A model generated the notes under the pieces. The model searched no databases. It had not been told where the DNA came from and saw only the letters and a list, made by a program, of their open reading frames with translations. A DNA stretch of 64,000 nucleotides from Rotaria sp. Silwood1 (Eukaryota; Rotifera; Eurotatoria; Philodinida; Philodinidae). Made by a program: the position numbers and the translations under genes. Where the stretch lies: contig CAJNOP010000511.1 of NCBI GenBank assembly GCA_905250075.1, positions 1 through 64,000 of the forward strand. The letters run 5' to 3'. Of this stretch, positions 50,054 to 62,924 are shown piece by piece (the first letter of the stretch is position 1; the number at the start of each line of letters is the position of its first letter).

Positions 50054-50656
50054 CAGAGGTGGGATCGGTTGGCATTTTTGCCAAACCGAATCGACCGTAA
50101 CCGAAAAAATCTCTAACCGAACCGAATGTAACCGACCGAATATTTAAAAATTTCTAACCGAACCGACCGTAACCGACCGAATTTCAAAAATTTCGTAATC
50201 GAACCGAGTTTAGAGAAAGTGAAGTTTAGCTTATGTTAATTAGGGTATTAGTGCTTTATAAATTAGCAACAACAAATCGAACAGTAGCAACTATGAGCAA
50301 TCAACATCTAGAGAAAGTAACGAAGAAAGATTATTTATTGAATCCTCTTACTGTATTATAACTTTCTTACCTCTCACAACAAATTTAAAAAAACATGTAA
50401 GATAATACGAGTTACGAACAACAGCTAATTGTTGTACGATTACACTCTTTTTTCTTCTTATGTCGCAAAAAGTCCATCGAACTCAAATCAAAAGATTATG
50501 TCGATTCTTTCTAACCGAACCGAACGTAACCGACCGAATTTTTAAAATTTCTAACCGAACCGATCGTAACCGAAAAAATCCTTAACCGAATCGAAACGAT
50601 TTCGGTTACGGTCGGTTGGTTCGGTTCGGTTAAAAACCGAACCGATCCCATCTCTG
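50054..50656. mobile_element. hAT-like MITE rich in AACCGAACC
   Basis: The left terminus CAGAGGTGGGATCGGTT matches the inverted right terminus CAGAGATGGGATCGGTT. CAGAGRTGGG is a usual hAT end. Subterminal regions consist of repeated CTAACCGAACCGACCGTAAC units, about ten in all, in both orientations. The interior of about 350 bp is not coding. The flanking 8-mers do not match, so the target duplication has decayed. Confidence 0.75.
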
Positions 50657-50689
50657 ACACTCTAACATACCACGAATACACCAGATTTA

Positions 50690-50960
50690 ATTTTTGACAG
50701 AAACCAGAGAGCTAAGATATTATAGGAACTCTTAGAACTGAAGAGCGAGGTTTAATTAGAAGAATCTCAGAAACTTTACCAACTGCACGAGTCACTGAAA
50801 TTCAACGAAGTCAAGGAACCTATAGATTCCTAGCATATCAACGAAGTCTAAGAACTCATTGAAGTCAAGAAAACAACGAAACTCAAGAACCTGCCTGTAA
50901 ACAGTAGCTCTTGGGAATTCAAAGAAGTAAAGAAAGCTGTCAAACTCAACGAACTACAGT
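50690..50960 (+). repeat. degenerate short tandem repeat
   Basis: Loose repetition of a motif like CAACGAAGTCAAGGAAC (for example at about 50800, 50838 and 50870), with AAGAACTC variants. Purine-rich strand; the opposite-strand open frame at 50848 is its shadow. From 50960 to 52993 no gene is supported. Confidence 0.45.
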
Positions 50961-52639
50961 AATAACCTGATTGTAAGGAACCTAAATAACTTCCAGTACT
51001 CCAATAATTAATAAAACTGGAAGAAACTTGATAATGAAAAAAACTAAAAAAGAAGTAAAGCATTCGCAGGAACATTCGCACATGGTTTGAGAAAAGACTA
51101 TGCTGAAAGGTGAATCGAACAATTTTGCGATGAGTTCTTATTTTCTTATTATAAGTTTATACAGATTAGAATTGCTCATCTCACACATGTTTCTATTATT
51201 ACTAATATCTGGATGGAAAAGAATTAGATACAACAGAAGGCGATTGATTCCAACTAACGAGGAAAATCTATGTACACTTATGTCAAAGATGCAGATATAG
51301 CTTCGCTTTATCGAGACACTTAAGAGTTAAGGTAACTCACTGATCTAAGTATGTTTGTTTCTAATTCTAGATTCAATAGTTCTAATTTTTTCCACTAAAC
51401 AATCCAAAGCGTTGATATAAGCAACAACACCTGTTCTGTTTATATCGCTTTAAGAAAATTTGATTATCATCTAGTGTTGGAGAGGACAGATCGCTAATTT
51501 TCGAGAAAAAGATAGTTTTTTTTGACAAAAACTCAAAAGCACGTTTCTAAATAAAGTAAGGATTAAGGAAATCCTGTTGGTTATCATTCTCAAATAACTC
51601 TTACATGTACATTTGTCGTTTGTTGAGAAAACGATTGTAACTACGTTGGTATCCTTCAGAAAGTGAACGAAAACAAACATCTTATCTTTGAAGGATTACA
51701 AAATGTTCAGAAAATCATATTTTGTTTCAGATTGCTACTTCATTTTCAATCAGATTATGATCTTCTAGTAGTTCTATTTACTTTTAAGAGTTATTTTCAA
51801 GAACTAATTGGCAAAAGATGCGTCAAATTCAATAAATTGAGCTGAGTCTTTAATTCGAGATAATGTGAGCGTACTAAATTTCTGTAAAGAACAAAATCCT
51901 TGCATTCTTTGTAATAAAAAAAATATCAAAATGCTTTTGCTGGAATATCATGATAGAAATACAAAAAATATGAAAATCTTCTTCTAATAAGGGATATGCG
52001 CTGTCTACCAATAAACAAATTATGAAATCTATCGCAAGCAACCGAGTTACTCGACAGGTGAACTGTATCCAAATGAGAAAAACTCTTCGAGAAGTGATCA
52101 TATCATTTTACAAACACCCTTCGTGAGTACACAGCGTTTAACAAATGACAGTGATTTTATTTACATACATTTTACCATCACTAATCATTTTCACTTTCAA
52201 GGTGATAATCAACGGTATCCTACCTTTAGTTGTTGGAGGATTGGTTTCCACACTGAGAAACTAAAAAGTATGAGATGTTTAATGGATATCCGTGTCGTAG
52301 AACGATTATCGTCTGACCTTTCTGATAGTTGACAAAAAACCAGTGTTTACATTGTTGGCGGCGGCTGCTGCAACCGTGTTGTTCTATAATGAAAAGGAGA
52401 TAGATATGAACAAAAACCAGGTCACTAAGAAATTCTTTGAACTACGTACTTGAAATTTACTAGAGTCCGTGTCTATTTTTGTTTCAGTTATGCTGGCAGC
52501 ATTTCTTCTCGAAGCGCCTGGAATTCAAAACAATCATTTATTTCTTAATAGGTTTTTAACGCCATTATCTGTAAAACTTAATTGCTTTTATTGTTTGGTG
52601 GCTTACTCTAAGTAGAAACGGGTACTACAGGTCGTAACA

Positions 52640-52790
52640 TAAGAAATGGAGGCTTTGCTCAACGTGAGAGTGTAGATGTAAAGGAAAAGCATGAAGATGT
52701 GGATGGCATAGTGTATGAGAGCGTGATGTGAAAGTATTAGCTTTCCTTTTCACTCTCCCTCTCATTTACCCTCACGCTACCACCGCCGCT
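52640..52790. repeat. degenerate palindrome of the TGTGGG type
   Basis: AACGTGAGAGTGTAGATGTA and GAAGATGTGGATGGC on the left face CACTCTCCCTCTCATTTACC and CTCACGCTACC on the right. The arms are imperfect. It follows the arrangement of the telomere-type palindromes but with few true TGTGGG units. Confidence 0.45.
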
Positions 52791-52993
52791 ACGTTTGGAT
52801 TGGTTTAAGTAGATTTTTATGTAAATCCAACTTGTTTTTTTGGGAGAAAAAATAAGGGCTAATGTCTCATCCTCTTAGAATCATCCTATCACGATCCATA
52901 AAAACACTTATTGAATTGTTCTTCAATTTTGTTTTTATTCTGTAGAAAAGTGTAATTTCCTGATGGTAGCAATAAAACTAGACAAACTTCCGC

Positions 52994-53830
52994 AGCATGT
53001 ATTTATATCCTACCCTAGAGAATGTACTGAGTTAAGGGTACCCGATAAAGTATCCTGTTACCAGTGTGTCACAGGAACTATGGGGTACCAAAGTACTTGG
53101 AAGTACTTTCAGGTACCTAAGTGGTACTTTGACAAGTACCCTGCTACAAAATGTGTAGTAACTGGGTACATGAAGGTACTGATCAGATACTCAATTGGGT
53201 ACTATTGTATAGTATTTCTAGGTACCCTGTTTTAAAAATTTCAGTATGTTCAGGATCGAACCTGACTTTTAATTTTTTTAATTTTTGTTTCTCTCAAAGC
53301 AATTTACTACATTTTTTTTTCGATTTTATTCAATTTAATTTTTTCAATTCCGAAAACTTAGCAGGTACAAAGTCGAGATCTGACCCGACTTCAATTGGTC
53401 AGGTATCCATCAGACCCCTTCAGAGTGGTCTGCTCTTAATCTACGATCAAGATCGGCATGTTCCTGACTAAGAAATAGTCAAGAAATAATCTAGAAAAAA
53501 TTCGTATGAAAATAGATTAATTTCTTATGTCTTATCCAGTTGTTTATATGGCGCCGTGTGTGAAAAAGAAAACAGTGAATGAATAGTCGCTACACAGAAC
53601 GCGACAAATATAGGGTACCCTGTATAGCTTTCCTCAGTAAAATTACAGATGCGAGTACCCATACAAGTACTTGTTCAGTAAGCATACTTTTATGGGAACC
53701 ACACGCAGTACCTACATCAGTATAATTACTGAGAATTTTTGAAGTACCCATATTGGGTACCCTGCTAGGGCTTTCTCAGTACATGGGTACCCTGAACTTA
53801 GTACTTTCTCTAGGGTAAGATACAGATGCT
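52994..53830. mobile_element. GTAC-rich foldback element
   Basis: The left end (AGCATGTATTTATATCCTAC, then CCTAGAGAATGTACTGAGTT) matches the inverted right end (AGCATCTGTATCTTACCCTA and on to AGTACTAAGTT). Both arms (to about 53235 and from about 53600) are packed with GGTACC, GGGTAC and AAGTAC. The 365-bp centre is T-rich and lacks them. Probably a non-autonomous transposon with an internal short repeat. Confidence 0.65.
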
Positions 53831-55415
53831 TTTACAAAAATGTACATGAGAGTCTCTCAGAACTGCTTTTGTTAAGTTTTCCTTGTAATAAAATCAAGCA
53901 TTATTTAGCGATGTGCAGTTTTAGTGTAAATACTGAAATACTGACGGTCAATCACTAATACAAGCCTCACTAGAGCATTGTTTGCACTGATATCCACACT
54001 TGCTGCAACCTAGAGTCACTAGCTACGTATATCAAAATATGCTTCATTTGTAGTAGTGTATTCAAGTGTTTCAGTGAGCATTGGTGGCAAGATCAGTGTG
54101 CCCGTGTAGTCAGTGTTCACTAACTACACTGATTCGGTGACATCCGTATTCAACTAATTGAAACTGCACATCTTCAGGTACATTGTTCATGAAAAAGAAT
54201 TTAGCTGATATGTTTAAGATATGACGTAGATTTTTGTGTTGATTCCGAATGTACTATTGATTTTGGTTTAACATTCAGTTATGTTCAAATATGGCTGCGA
54301 AATACTACCGCATTTTTGAAAAATGTGTGCGTTTTATCATTGACACCTCAAACACAAGCCTCTCAATAATCAAAGTAAGTCGAATAACACGATATTGGTG
54401 TATCTGATGCTCAAAATCCAATGATTCTAATGAGATACGACACTCCGTCCGAACTTTCTTCATGAAAGAATCGATAAATTTATATAGGTCATGATGTACA
54501 TAGGCTCTGACGTACACCTGTAGACGAATCTCTTTTTTCATTCTTTATGAGGGCAGATGCAGGTACCAGTAGAGAGAAGATATCTAATCCAAGACCCACC
54601 TACGCTCACACCTCATCCAACCACCACAAAAAAAGCAAAATAAATACCATGAGCAGTTCGTATGTAAAATTTATTATGACATTGAGGGATTCAATGGGAT
54701 CCGAAAATGTCTAACGTTCTTTACTAACAGTACAAAATCTCCTATTATAAGAGAAAATTTAAACTGCTCAAAACAATTTAGAGACGCATTATCGAACTAC
54801 ATCATTTCTGGACGAGTTCTTAAAATATCATTGTACTTGTTATATTAATCGACTGCAAATTAAGAATAATAAAATTTAGAACGAATTTGTTACGCGTGAA
54901 TATGAATCAGGAAGAGCGTTATGGCACATATGTTAGATGTACCATAAGAGAAAATATCATATGTAATATCCATATATATTCGTTTTCTTTCTTTTGTTTC
55001 ATATATATATGATTTATAGTATTTGTCTTTTCTTTCGTTCTGTCAAATGTTTTCCCTACTGTGTACTTTTGTTTCGTTTCGCTAGGTTCGTTCTCTTTCA
55101 GTTAACAACTCTTGATCGTTTTCTTTTGTGTTTATGATTATTCCTTTTTCTTTTCTTGACCTTGAAGTGGACTTTATTGCGTAGTTAGTAATGCGCAACA
55201 ACATTATATATACGTTGGTGTAATTCGATGAGAAGATATCTATATATAGTGATATAGTAAGAGTGAGAAAAGAAGTTGTTATAGATTGTTGTTATTGATT
55301 CAACAGAAATAACTAATAAAAAAATACTGAAGTAACATCTTAAAAATAACCATATACACATCAACGTAAATTAGGACATAACAAAAAGAGCGCCATTGCA
55401 GAGTTTCACTCGACT
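53831..55415. other. gene-free interval
   Basis: No gene is supported. At about 54570-54625 GAGAGAAGATATCTAATCCA leads into CCCACCTACGCTCACACC, a half copy of the TGTGGG-type palindrome with the recurring GAGAAGAT centre. The right end may be 3' UTR of the Ig-domain gene. Confidence 0.45.
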
Positions 55416-57047
55416 TTACATTGTAACTGAAAGTTTTTGTATATGATAAAGATAATCCGCAGCTTAGCTATGAAATAGCAACCGAGGACAATTGAGAACT
55501 CCCATCTCATGAGAATGTACAGAATGGGCATGCTGCAAAGGTTGCTTTCGAAATGCAGGCAAACTCACCAGTAATATTGAGAGTGACCATTGTCTCTTCA
55601 GTTGACATCTTATTCTTGGCTGTCACCTTGTACACTCCTTGATCTTCTTGCTTTACCCTAGCGACTGAGAATGTGTATTGTGTTGTCTCTCGGCTTGTGA
55701 ACTGCAGTGCTTTTCCATCTTTTGTCAGCTGAACTGTCGGTATTTCCTTGCCACTCACAACCACGATAATGTCGAATGCTTGGTCCTCTTGCAAGTCAAT
55801 CACACTCGATGCTGGTTTCACTTTTGTCAACTTCACTGATTCCAGTACTGTAAGTACACATGGAGTCGATTGTACTTCACCAACTTCATTCTTCAATACG
55901 ACTCGATAGGTTCCTTCACTCAGTGCCACTGTTGACTGTTTGATCAATAGTTGATACTCGTTCTTCGCCTCATCTACTGATGCATTCTCCGATCCAATAG
56001 GTCTATCTTTGAAGAACCATTGAGCAGATGGTCGTGGTGCTCCTCGCACAATCAATTTTAGTGTGACATCTTGTTCACTTACAGTTTCTTGTTGTTTGGG
56101 CAAGTCTTCGATGATTGTTGGTGCAACGAGAATATCAAGTTGAACAGTTTCTTCTTCGTCGCCATATTCATTCTCCACTCGACAAGTAATTGAACCAGCA
56201 TGTTGTTCTAGATCGACGTTTTGGATAGACAAGTTCGCTTGATCAGTCGTAGCATCGAATTGCATTTCAACGCCTTCTTTCGCTGTCAACAGCTTTCCAT
56301 TGAGGAGCCATGTGATGATCGGTGTTGGATATCCATCAACATTCGAGACGAATACTGCTGTCTCACCTTGTCTCACTTTTTGTGTCGTCGGCTTGACAAT
56401 AAACATAGGTGATTCTACAACAGCATATGTAACTAAGAACAAGAATAGTCAAGGTGACTTACTCGAAACAATAACTTTGCACTTATCGGATTGAAGTGAT
56501 CCACCAACATTGGAAATCATGGCTGAATATTCTCCTTCATCTTCTGGTTGTACATTTAAGATGGTCAGTATGTATTTGTCATCGTCACCAGTCGATTTCG
56601 TCACTTGAATACGATCATTGGGTACGATTTCATCGTTGTCTCTCATCCAGACAATGTGAGGTTTCGGAGTTCCACTGGCGACGACTTCTAGTGTCAAGGT
56701 TTCACCTTTCGTGACTTTCAGTGCAGTATTGAGATTAGTGTTGATGATAGGTTTGATGCAATCAATCTTTAATGTTGTGTGAGCTTCAGTTTCACCAAAA
56801 GCATTGATTGCTCTAGCTGTATAGACACCTTCATCAGCAAGTTTAGCTTGACGAATTGTTAGTATCGATGTTCCATCATCAGTCTCCGTTACTTGTAGAC
56901 GATCATTGGTTGGAAGTGGCTGATCATTGAAGAACCATGTCATTCGTGGCTTTCCGATGCCGCTGAACTTCCATGAAATTTGAGTCTCTTGGCCAAATAC
57001 ACATGATTGATTGTTTTCTGATATTGGAGCTTCTACTTTGGGTTGAA
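55416..57047 (-). CDS. titin/twitchin-like Ig (I-set) domain protein, C-terminal exons
   Basis: Two large exons join in frame: 56463-57047 and 55569-56414 (48-bp intron). A possible tiny last exon (55416-55426, ending VTM) would supply the stop; otherwise the frame runs through the GTGAGT site to a stop at 55507. The roughly 480 residues form about five I-set Ig domains. Each shows the core Trp (ISWKFSG, IVWMRDN, ITWLLNG, AQWFFKD) and most show the DEG.Y.A or EDQGVYKV strand with its Cys or substitute. Such arrays occur in giant muscle proteins. Exon 56463-57047 starts with an acceptor in phase 1, so an upstream exon is required. None with Ig sequence was found before the next gene, so this is a 5'-truncated copy or the end of the neighbouring gene. 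Confidence 0.8.
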
Positions 57048-57091
57048 CTAAAAAATAAGTAATCGTTCGTATTGGAGATGGGAGATGATGA

Positions 57092-57165
57092 GACTACTCG
57101 GAGCATGAGCGTATGTGGCTAGAAGATCCACACCCATACGCTGCCACTCACACTCCACACTTTTT
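57092..57165. repeat. degenerate telomere-type palindrome with AGAAGATCC centre
   Basis: GGAGCATGAGCGTATGTGGC, then TAGAAGATCC, then ACACCCATACGCTGCCACTC and ACTCCACAC: the arms are inverted copies. The centre and right arm AGAAGATCCACACCCATAC match those at 36742-36760 almost exactly. Confidence 0.6.
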
Positions 57166-58803
57166 TCTGTGTTTAGCTTAATCAGTTAAGTTGAAGGTTT
57201 AGTTTAAAAAGCATTTTGTTCTCTAAGTACGAATTTATCAATCAGTTTTCGTTCAACCATTTTTCGTGGAGCTCAGTAAGTACACCTTTTCGAATCAAGT
57301 ACATCTCTCGCTCTCTTAATAAAGATAAGATGCACCCCTTCAGTTTAGTGAATATGTATATACGTAATTGCTAGATTAGGGACATTTCTCTCAGATTCGG
57401 GATATCATTGAGAAGTATCATGAACCTGTATACCAGATGTTATTCATTACCAACTATTTGGTTTTTGAACCAGGTAACCAGCATTAAGAATGACTAACTG
57501 TGGTACCCATAAACAGATTTTCACTTCACCTACACCCAAGATGTATATTCATGTTAATCAGCAATGGACAGGACATGCTAACTTTACTATTTTTAAAACT
57601 CTAACAAATCACATTTTTCTATCCAATATTCGATATTTAATCAGAATCAATTACTTCCACATTGTTTAAAATATAACAATAGGAAAAAACGAATAAATGT
57701 CGCCAAAAAATCCATTAATTTTTCGTCACATATTAAATCTTACCCAAAATTTATGAAAGGATGTGTGAAGAGGAAATCTGTCGATAACAGCCAAAACTTC
57801 AGCTTTTCTCCCTTAGTATGTCCTGATTGATCAATGGTTCTTGTTTTCTCACATAGTCATATCTTGATATCAAAAAGCAATTATTTTAGTAGAAAATAAA
57901 AGCAAATCTAATTGAAGGCATATGATGTTATATTGTTCACAGTTTACTTATTAAGGAAAACAAGTTATCCTATCTTAAGTAAGGTGCCACGAAGATTTAA
58001 CTGATTTGAACTTTTCACTAGAGAAAGTATTTCTTGAGAAAATACTGATCACTAATAAAGTTTGATCAGCGAGTATTCAGATTGAAAAATTTGATTCTCT
58101 ATGGATGGTTCGGCAAGAAATGTATTTAACTGCGAGATATGTAGAAACAACTCACCAACTCAAAGTCCTTGATCCCCAAAATCTTTGACGAAGTTGTCGA
58201 CGTAGTTGCCACTTTTTGGAAAATAATGGCTTACTTTCGTATTAAAACTCGATGTACAAAATATTCGGCTACTCATGAAAAGATTAGAGATCGATAACGG
58301 TAACTATGCCTCATCTACTATTGAATAGATACCTCTCAAGAATAATTCTAATGAATTATTATCTAGATGAAATACCAAATGATAAGGAATGAGTCATAAA
58401 CACTGGTATTCTTAGTGTCTTTGAGATATTTTTTTCCATAATCTGAAAAATTATTTTTGTGACAGTATTTGTCTTTATAGTGTAAGTCAAAGATTCAAAA
58501 GCCTCAAGAGCATTGTCACGGAAGATCTTGTTGCGCCGATATTGCTGCATAGAAAATGTTGTTTTATCCATTGCAACTATCATATTTGTGATCAACATAT
58601 GTCAAATGACATATCTGTATGTTTTGAGACGTGAGGATAAAAATAAACTTTTCTTCGAGTCTTTGGGGGTACATCAGGTTCAAAAAATCATGATGCCACA
58701 TATCGTCAATTGGAATTGCGCAATACAAGAATAACTCATATATGAAAACTGAATTGTCAATTTTCTTTGAAGGAACTTTTTCTACAGTAACGATATTTGC
58801 GTT

Positions 58804-61395
58804 TTAAAGAAGTAAACCAACAAGGTATTTTATCAAATCAAGTTTACCTTGCTTTCCAGATGTATCGCTAGATACAGGAATATTCTCTAGCAATGTTTTA
58901 AAAAATTTCGGTATTATTCTCTTTTGAACTGCTTGTAAACCTTGTAACCACCCATATTCAGCAACATTATCTAATGCTAATTCATATAAATTGTCTTTAT
59001 CGGGAATTTTAATTTTTCCCAATAATTCAAATAATTTTGAACGATAGTATTCACGTAAACCTTGAAATAACACCGATCGCTTTTTATTATCAGAAAAATT
59101 TTCTATAGATTTTAAACCATTATTAGTTATTGTACACCATAGATCATTGAATACATTTGTTTCATCCATACCTTTGTCATCAATACCTTCAAATAGAAGT
59201 TGCAAAACAATCGATAAGATTGGGCAATCTTTCAAGTATTTATTGCCATATTCAGCTGTACGTTTCAGAACAGAATCATAATTGATGGCAACTTCATATT
59301 CTTTTAAAAATAAAATAAACCATTGATTTGAAGAACCATATTTTACTTTCCATTGTTGTTCAATGTATTTTTTCAGAGCTTTCATCAGTTTGCCATTGTT
59401 TTCATTTATTGCTGCTGCATAAATATCTGGCAGAAGGTCTTCTTCATACTTAGACAATGATTGTCGACCATTTTCTAGCAAATCATTTATAATTTTATCT
59501 TTTATTTCATATTCTTCCAAGTCAAGAGCGCGTATTATTTCATTCTTGGCTAATTTTAATACTTCATCATCACCCACATTGTCAAGCTTTCCTGTTGAAG
59601 AAAATTTGATTATTGATAAATTAGAAGAGAACGTGAGTATTGGGTGTGACTGGAAGCAAAGAGAAGATACACACTCGCGATTACATCCAAAAAATTGAAA
59701 GATTCAAAATATTCCATGACCGAAAGAAATGCATACCAGTGTGTAATAGAATCCATCGATGCGAAAATTGTTCGCACTTATGGAGAAATGCTCCTTTCTG
59801 TCTCAAGTCGTACATATCAAGAAAAAATAGAATGAAAGCATATACATACTTCTATCATTCACGGCACTTCTCTCTACACTTCCATTCAAATAGTCGTCTA
59901 TCCCTTACGATAAAAAAGTGACGAAATTGTGATTTGCTCTCAAGTTATTTTCGACTTCTACTTGTGAAGGTAAAAACTATTGCAGAATTGCTCCTTTATT
60001 CATATTTAATTTCTTCTCGCTCAAATGGACACAAATACCGCCTGATTTTCTTCAAAAGAGAGTATTTTTCTGACTTTATGAGCTGATAGCCATCTCTGCT
60101 TTGAATGAATGGCTAAGAAAAAAATGAGAACAAGAAATAGAAACTAAAAGATCGTTGATTTTGTGAAACTCCTTTTCTTGCACAAACCATGACGCCACTA
60201 TAGTCAGTAGCTGAGGATGCCAGGTAATACAGGTGTCAGCCTGTGTTTTGATATATTCGTCGCTCATATCCACCGTCGCAGCTACATTAACACCCATAAC
60301 GATATCCACACCTGTACTCGCACAGTCATTGACTGAATAACCATTCTGTGGGTACTAATTAGTTAACCTCTAGCTTGAAGAATAATCCAGTTGATACTTT
60401 AGCTTTGCTTTAAAAATTAAAGTTGAAGTTCTACTTTAAATTTTACCAGTTAAAGCTGAAGTCGATAGACGTGGTTATGGGTGTTAATGTTGGTTTAACT
60501 AGTGGTAATCAAACCACTCACATCTACCCTTATGAATAAAGAAACCGATCGTACACGCGTATTGTTGAATTACCTGCGTCAGCATGTGCAGTAATACTGT
60601 TAGTTGACAGTGGTCTCTTCATTGTTTGTTGAATGTTATGATCAGTTGTAATTCGAGAAATAAGTTCATCAAGCTGAACAACAACAGCTTGTACCTATGG
60701 ACATAAAATCATAAAACGCAATCGAAATCATTCAATTTAATTTTACTTTGGAAAATCTGCTAGACCATTGTTCATTAATTTCTTTATTCATACAGTACAC
60801 ATATATTGACACAACTTGCTGAAGATTGTGAACAGAAGGTACTATTTCTTTTCCCAATTGACCACTAACAATCATTACTAGTCGATCCTTTTCTGGTCGT
60901 TCTTCAATATATTTCTGACATTGTGCTCTATCTTGGAACTTCTTGAAATGATTAATAATAGAGGCAAATTTTTGTTCTGTATCTCGATTCCTCTCGTCGT
61001 TCACATTAGCGTCAAGCCAAATGATGCAGGAGATCACTAAAAAAATTCGTAAAATAACATACAAAAAAAAAAACGTTGTTGATAATGTAATAGACGGGAA
61101 AAGGTTCAAGAGTTTGAAGTGAGACAAACTTTTTTTCTGTATATGACGAAGATTATAAATGATTTTTTCGTTTCTGATTTGGAAAAAGAAAGGTTTATTA
61201 GGTATTTCAAAAAAGGAAAAAAGGTTTATTTTCCATTGTAAGTTCATAAAGTCTGTTTTTTACAGTAACATAAGGACGGATATCATCAGCATTTTTGTGT
61301 AATATCAATGAAGGTGAATACATAGAATGGAAATTTTCAATGCTGATTATTCGATTTCGTTATTGAATATATGAATGCTAAAAGTACTTACACAT
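58804..61395 (-). CDS. bdelloid-specific protein: N-terminal alpha/beta module plus helical domain
   Basis: Four exons in consistent phase give 400 residues: a 4-nt first exon (ATGT, 61392-61395, GTAAGT donor), 60747-61036, 60574-60694 and 58804-59591. The N-terminal module (IIWLDANVND, YIEERPEKDRLVMIVSGQLG, VSIYVYCMNKEINEQW) is, from memory, a lineage-restricted domain. In bdelloid proteins it often precedes ADP-ribosyltransferase or TPR domains, and it looks like a receiver-type alpha/beta fold. Next come VQAVVVQLDELISRI and a linker. A helical domain of about 260 residues follows, with no motif I recognise. A GTAAAC donor (after GGAAAGCAAG, about 58829) shortly before the stop could instead splice to the Ig exons. 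Confidence 0.65.
59637..60510. repeat. scattered TGTGGG-type tracts in an intron
   Basis: GGGTGTGACTGGAAGCAAAG with AGAAGATACACACTCG (59641-59677) and a facing pair (about 60290-60330 CACCCATAACGATATCCACA; 60470-60490 GTGGTTATGGGTGTTAATG) are degenerate versions of the palindromes elsewhere. They lie inside or at the edge of intron 3 of the bdelloid-specific gene. Confidence 0.4.
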
Positions 61396-62830
61396 GAACA
61401 CACTCTCCCTTTTATTATTTTATTGAGTATTATTCATACTACTATTTTATTTTCTAAGTGTCATACAAAGAGAAGAAGAAAACAAGATGTTAAATACATC
61501 GAAGAAATCGACTTTCTTCTGAATGTTTACTTTCGTAGATAAGATTATTCAACCGAGGTGTGAAACTTTAGCGTAGTATTTTATTTCGTCTAGAGAATCA
61601 AGAAGGTTTTAAATCAGACTATATCATTTTACACTAAGTTCGGTGCTATCATTTGCAAATGTGTAGATTGTTCATTTTGAATCGGTATCAGTCATAATTC
61701 TTGTCTTTACTTTAGAAAATTCCTACAGTAAACTCAGTTGATTCTATCAAATTGAGTCTACATAAAAAAAACTATTTCTGATCTGATGAAAAAAGTTCTA
61801 ATATTTCATAGAGCTAGATAATCTGATACTGGAAGACACAACAAATTCAACTTTGCTTTGAATAGATATCATCTTTGTTGAATTTTTTAAATATACAATA
61901 GCAAAATATCACTCAAGACTTCCAATTAGATTATAGCTAAGAACATAAAATTTTATTCCTGAATTCTTTTGAAAGTCGAAAAGGCCTCACAAAGAAGATT
62001 AATTTTTGTTATATCTGAGTAAAGAAGTTAGTCTCTTCACATATGGTATCTATTCAGAAGAAAAATCTTTTCCACATAAGAAGACTTTCCTTTCGGTTAT
62101 TTTGGCTTTAAATGTTCGATGAAATTTGTTCATATTTTAGATGGATGAATGAAATCAAGAAAATGTTTTTTCATGTGACATTTACTTTACTAAAACGAAT
62201 GAATGTATTGATAGAATCTGCATTATTTGAAAGTAAAAGCGAGCCAATATACTACTCATGTTGGTTAAAAACTGTAAGGAAATCTGTTATTGTTTTATGA
62301 AAATTGAAGTATATTTTGAACAGAAAGGAAAACCACTCTTCTTACCATAGATAATGATCGACATTTCCTTTTTTTTTCTTCTACTGTCACTCAACTTTCG
62401 ACTGTAAGTTTTGTCATTCATTTAGGAGTACTCATCATTTCAAAACTGGACGTTCAATAGAACTTGAGCCAGAATTCAAGGTATTCAAGGCACTCTGTAA
62501 TGAGGAAGATAATATTGAATCCTAATCGATTTCCTTGAAATTCTCAGTTTTTGGAAGGTGACTGCATCTCTTTACATCTGGTTAATTTCTCACCTCTATC
62601 AAAATCATTTTTAACAATGAGAGAAAATCTAAAAAGTCTTACAAAGCGTAACTCAAGTGGTTTTTGGCTTCTAAGAATCAAATATGAAATTTATTTACAT
62701 AGTTGACTCATATAATACGATGTGACATACCTACGAGAGCTTCATGTTCTATGAAACTATTCTTTTTTTGAAAACTCGACTTTTTTTTTAGATCTGTGAC
62801 AGTTGAAGGCCATAAGTTCAGGTGAACTCC
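61396..62830. other. gene-free interval
   Basis: No gene is supported. The 62-codon frame at 62112 starts with ATG but has no domain, and an in-frame TTTTAG early on makes splicing equally possible. Confidence 0.45.
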
Positions 62831-62924
62831 CAGAGATGCGATCGGTTCATGTTTATGTAGAACCGAACCGAATTTGGTTTAATTCAGTATGGTTCGGACT
62901 GTAACCAAGTCGATGTCATCTCTG
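62831..62924. mobile_element. short hAT-like MITE, same family as 50054-50656
   Basis: CAGAGATGCGATCGGTTC at the left and inverted CAGAGATGACATCGACTTGG at the right, with GAACCGAACCGAATT inside. Length is only about 94 bp. The flanking 8-mers TGAACTCC and TTCACTGC agree at 5 of 8 positions, a possible decayed target duplication. From 62925 to the window end no feature is supported. Confidence 0.6.

Noticed and set aside
58359..58598. 79-codon minus-strand frame considered as an upstream exon of the Ig gene.
   Set aside because: No Ig sequence and no donor in the required phase. The composition looks random apart from a short basic stretch.
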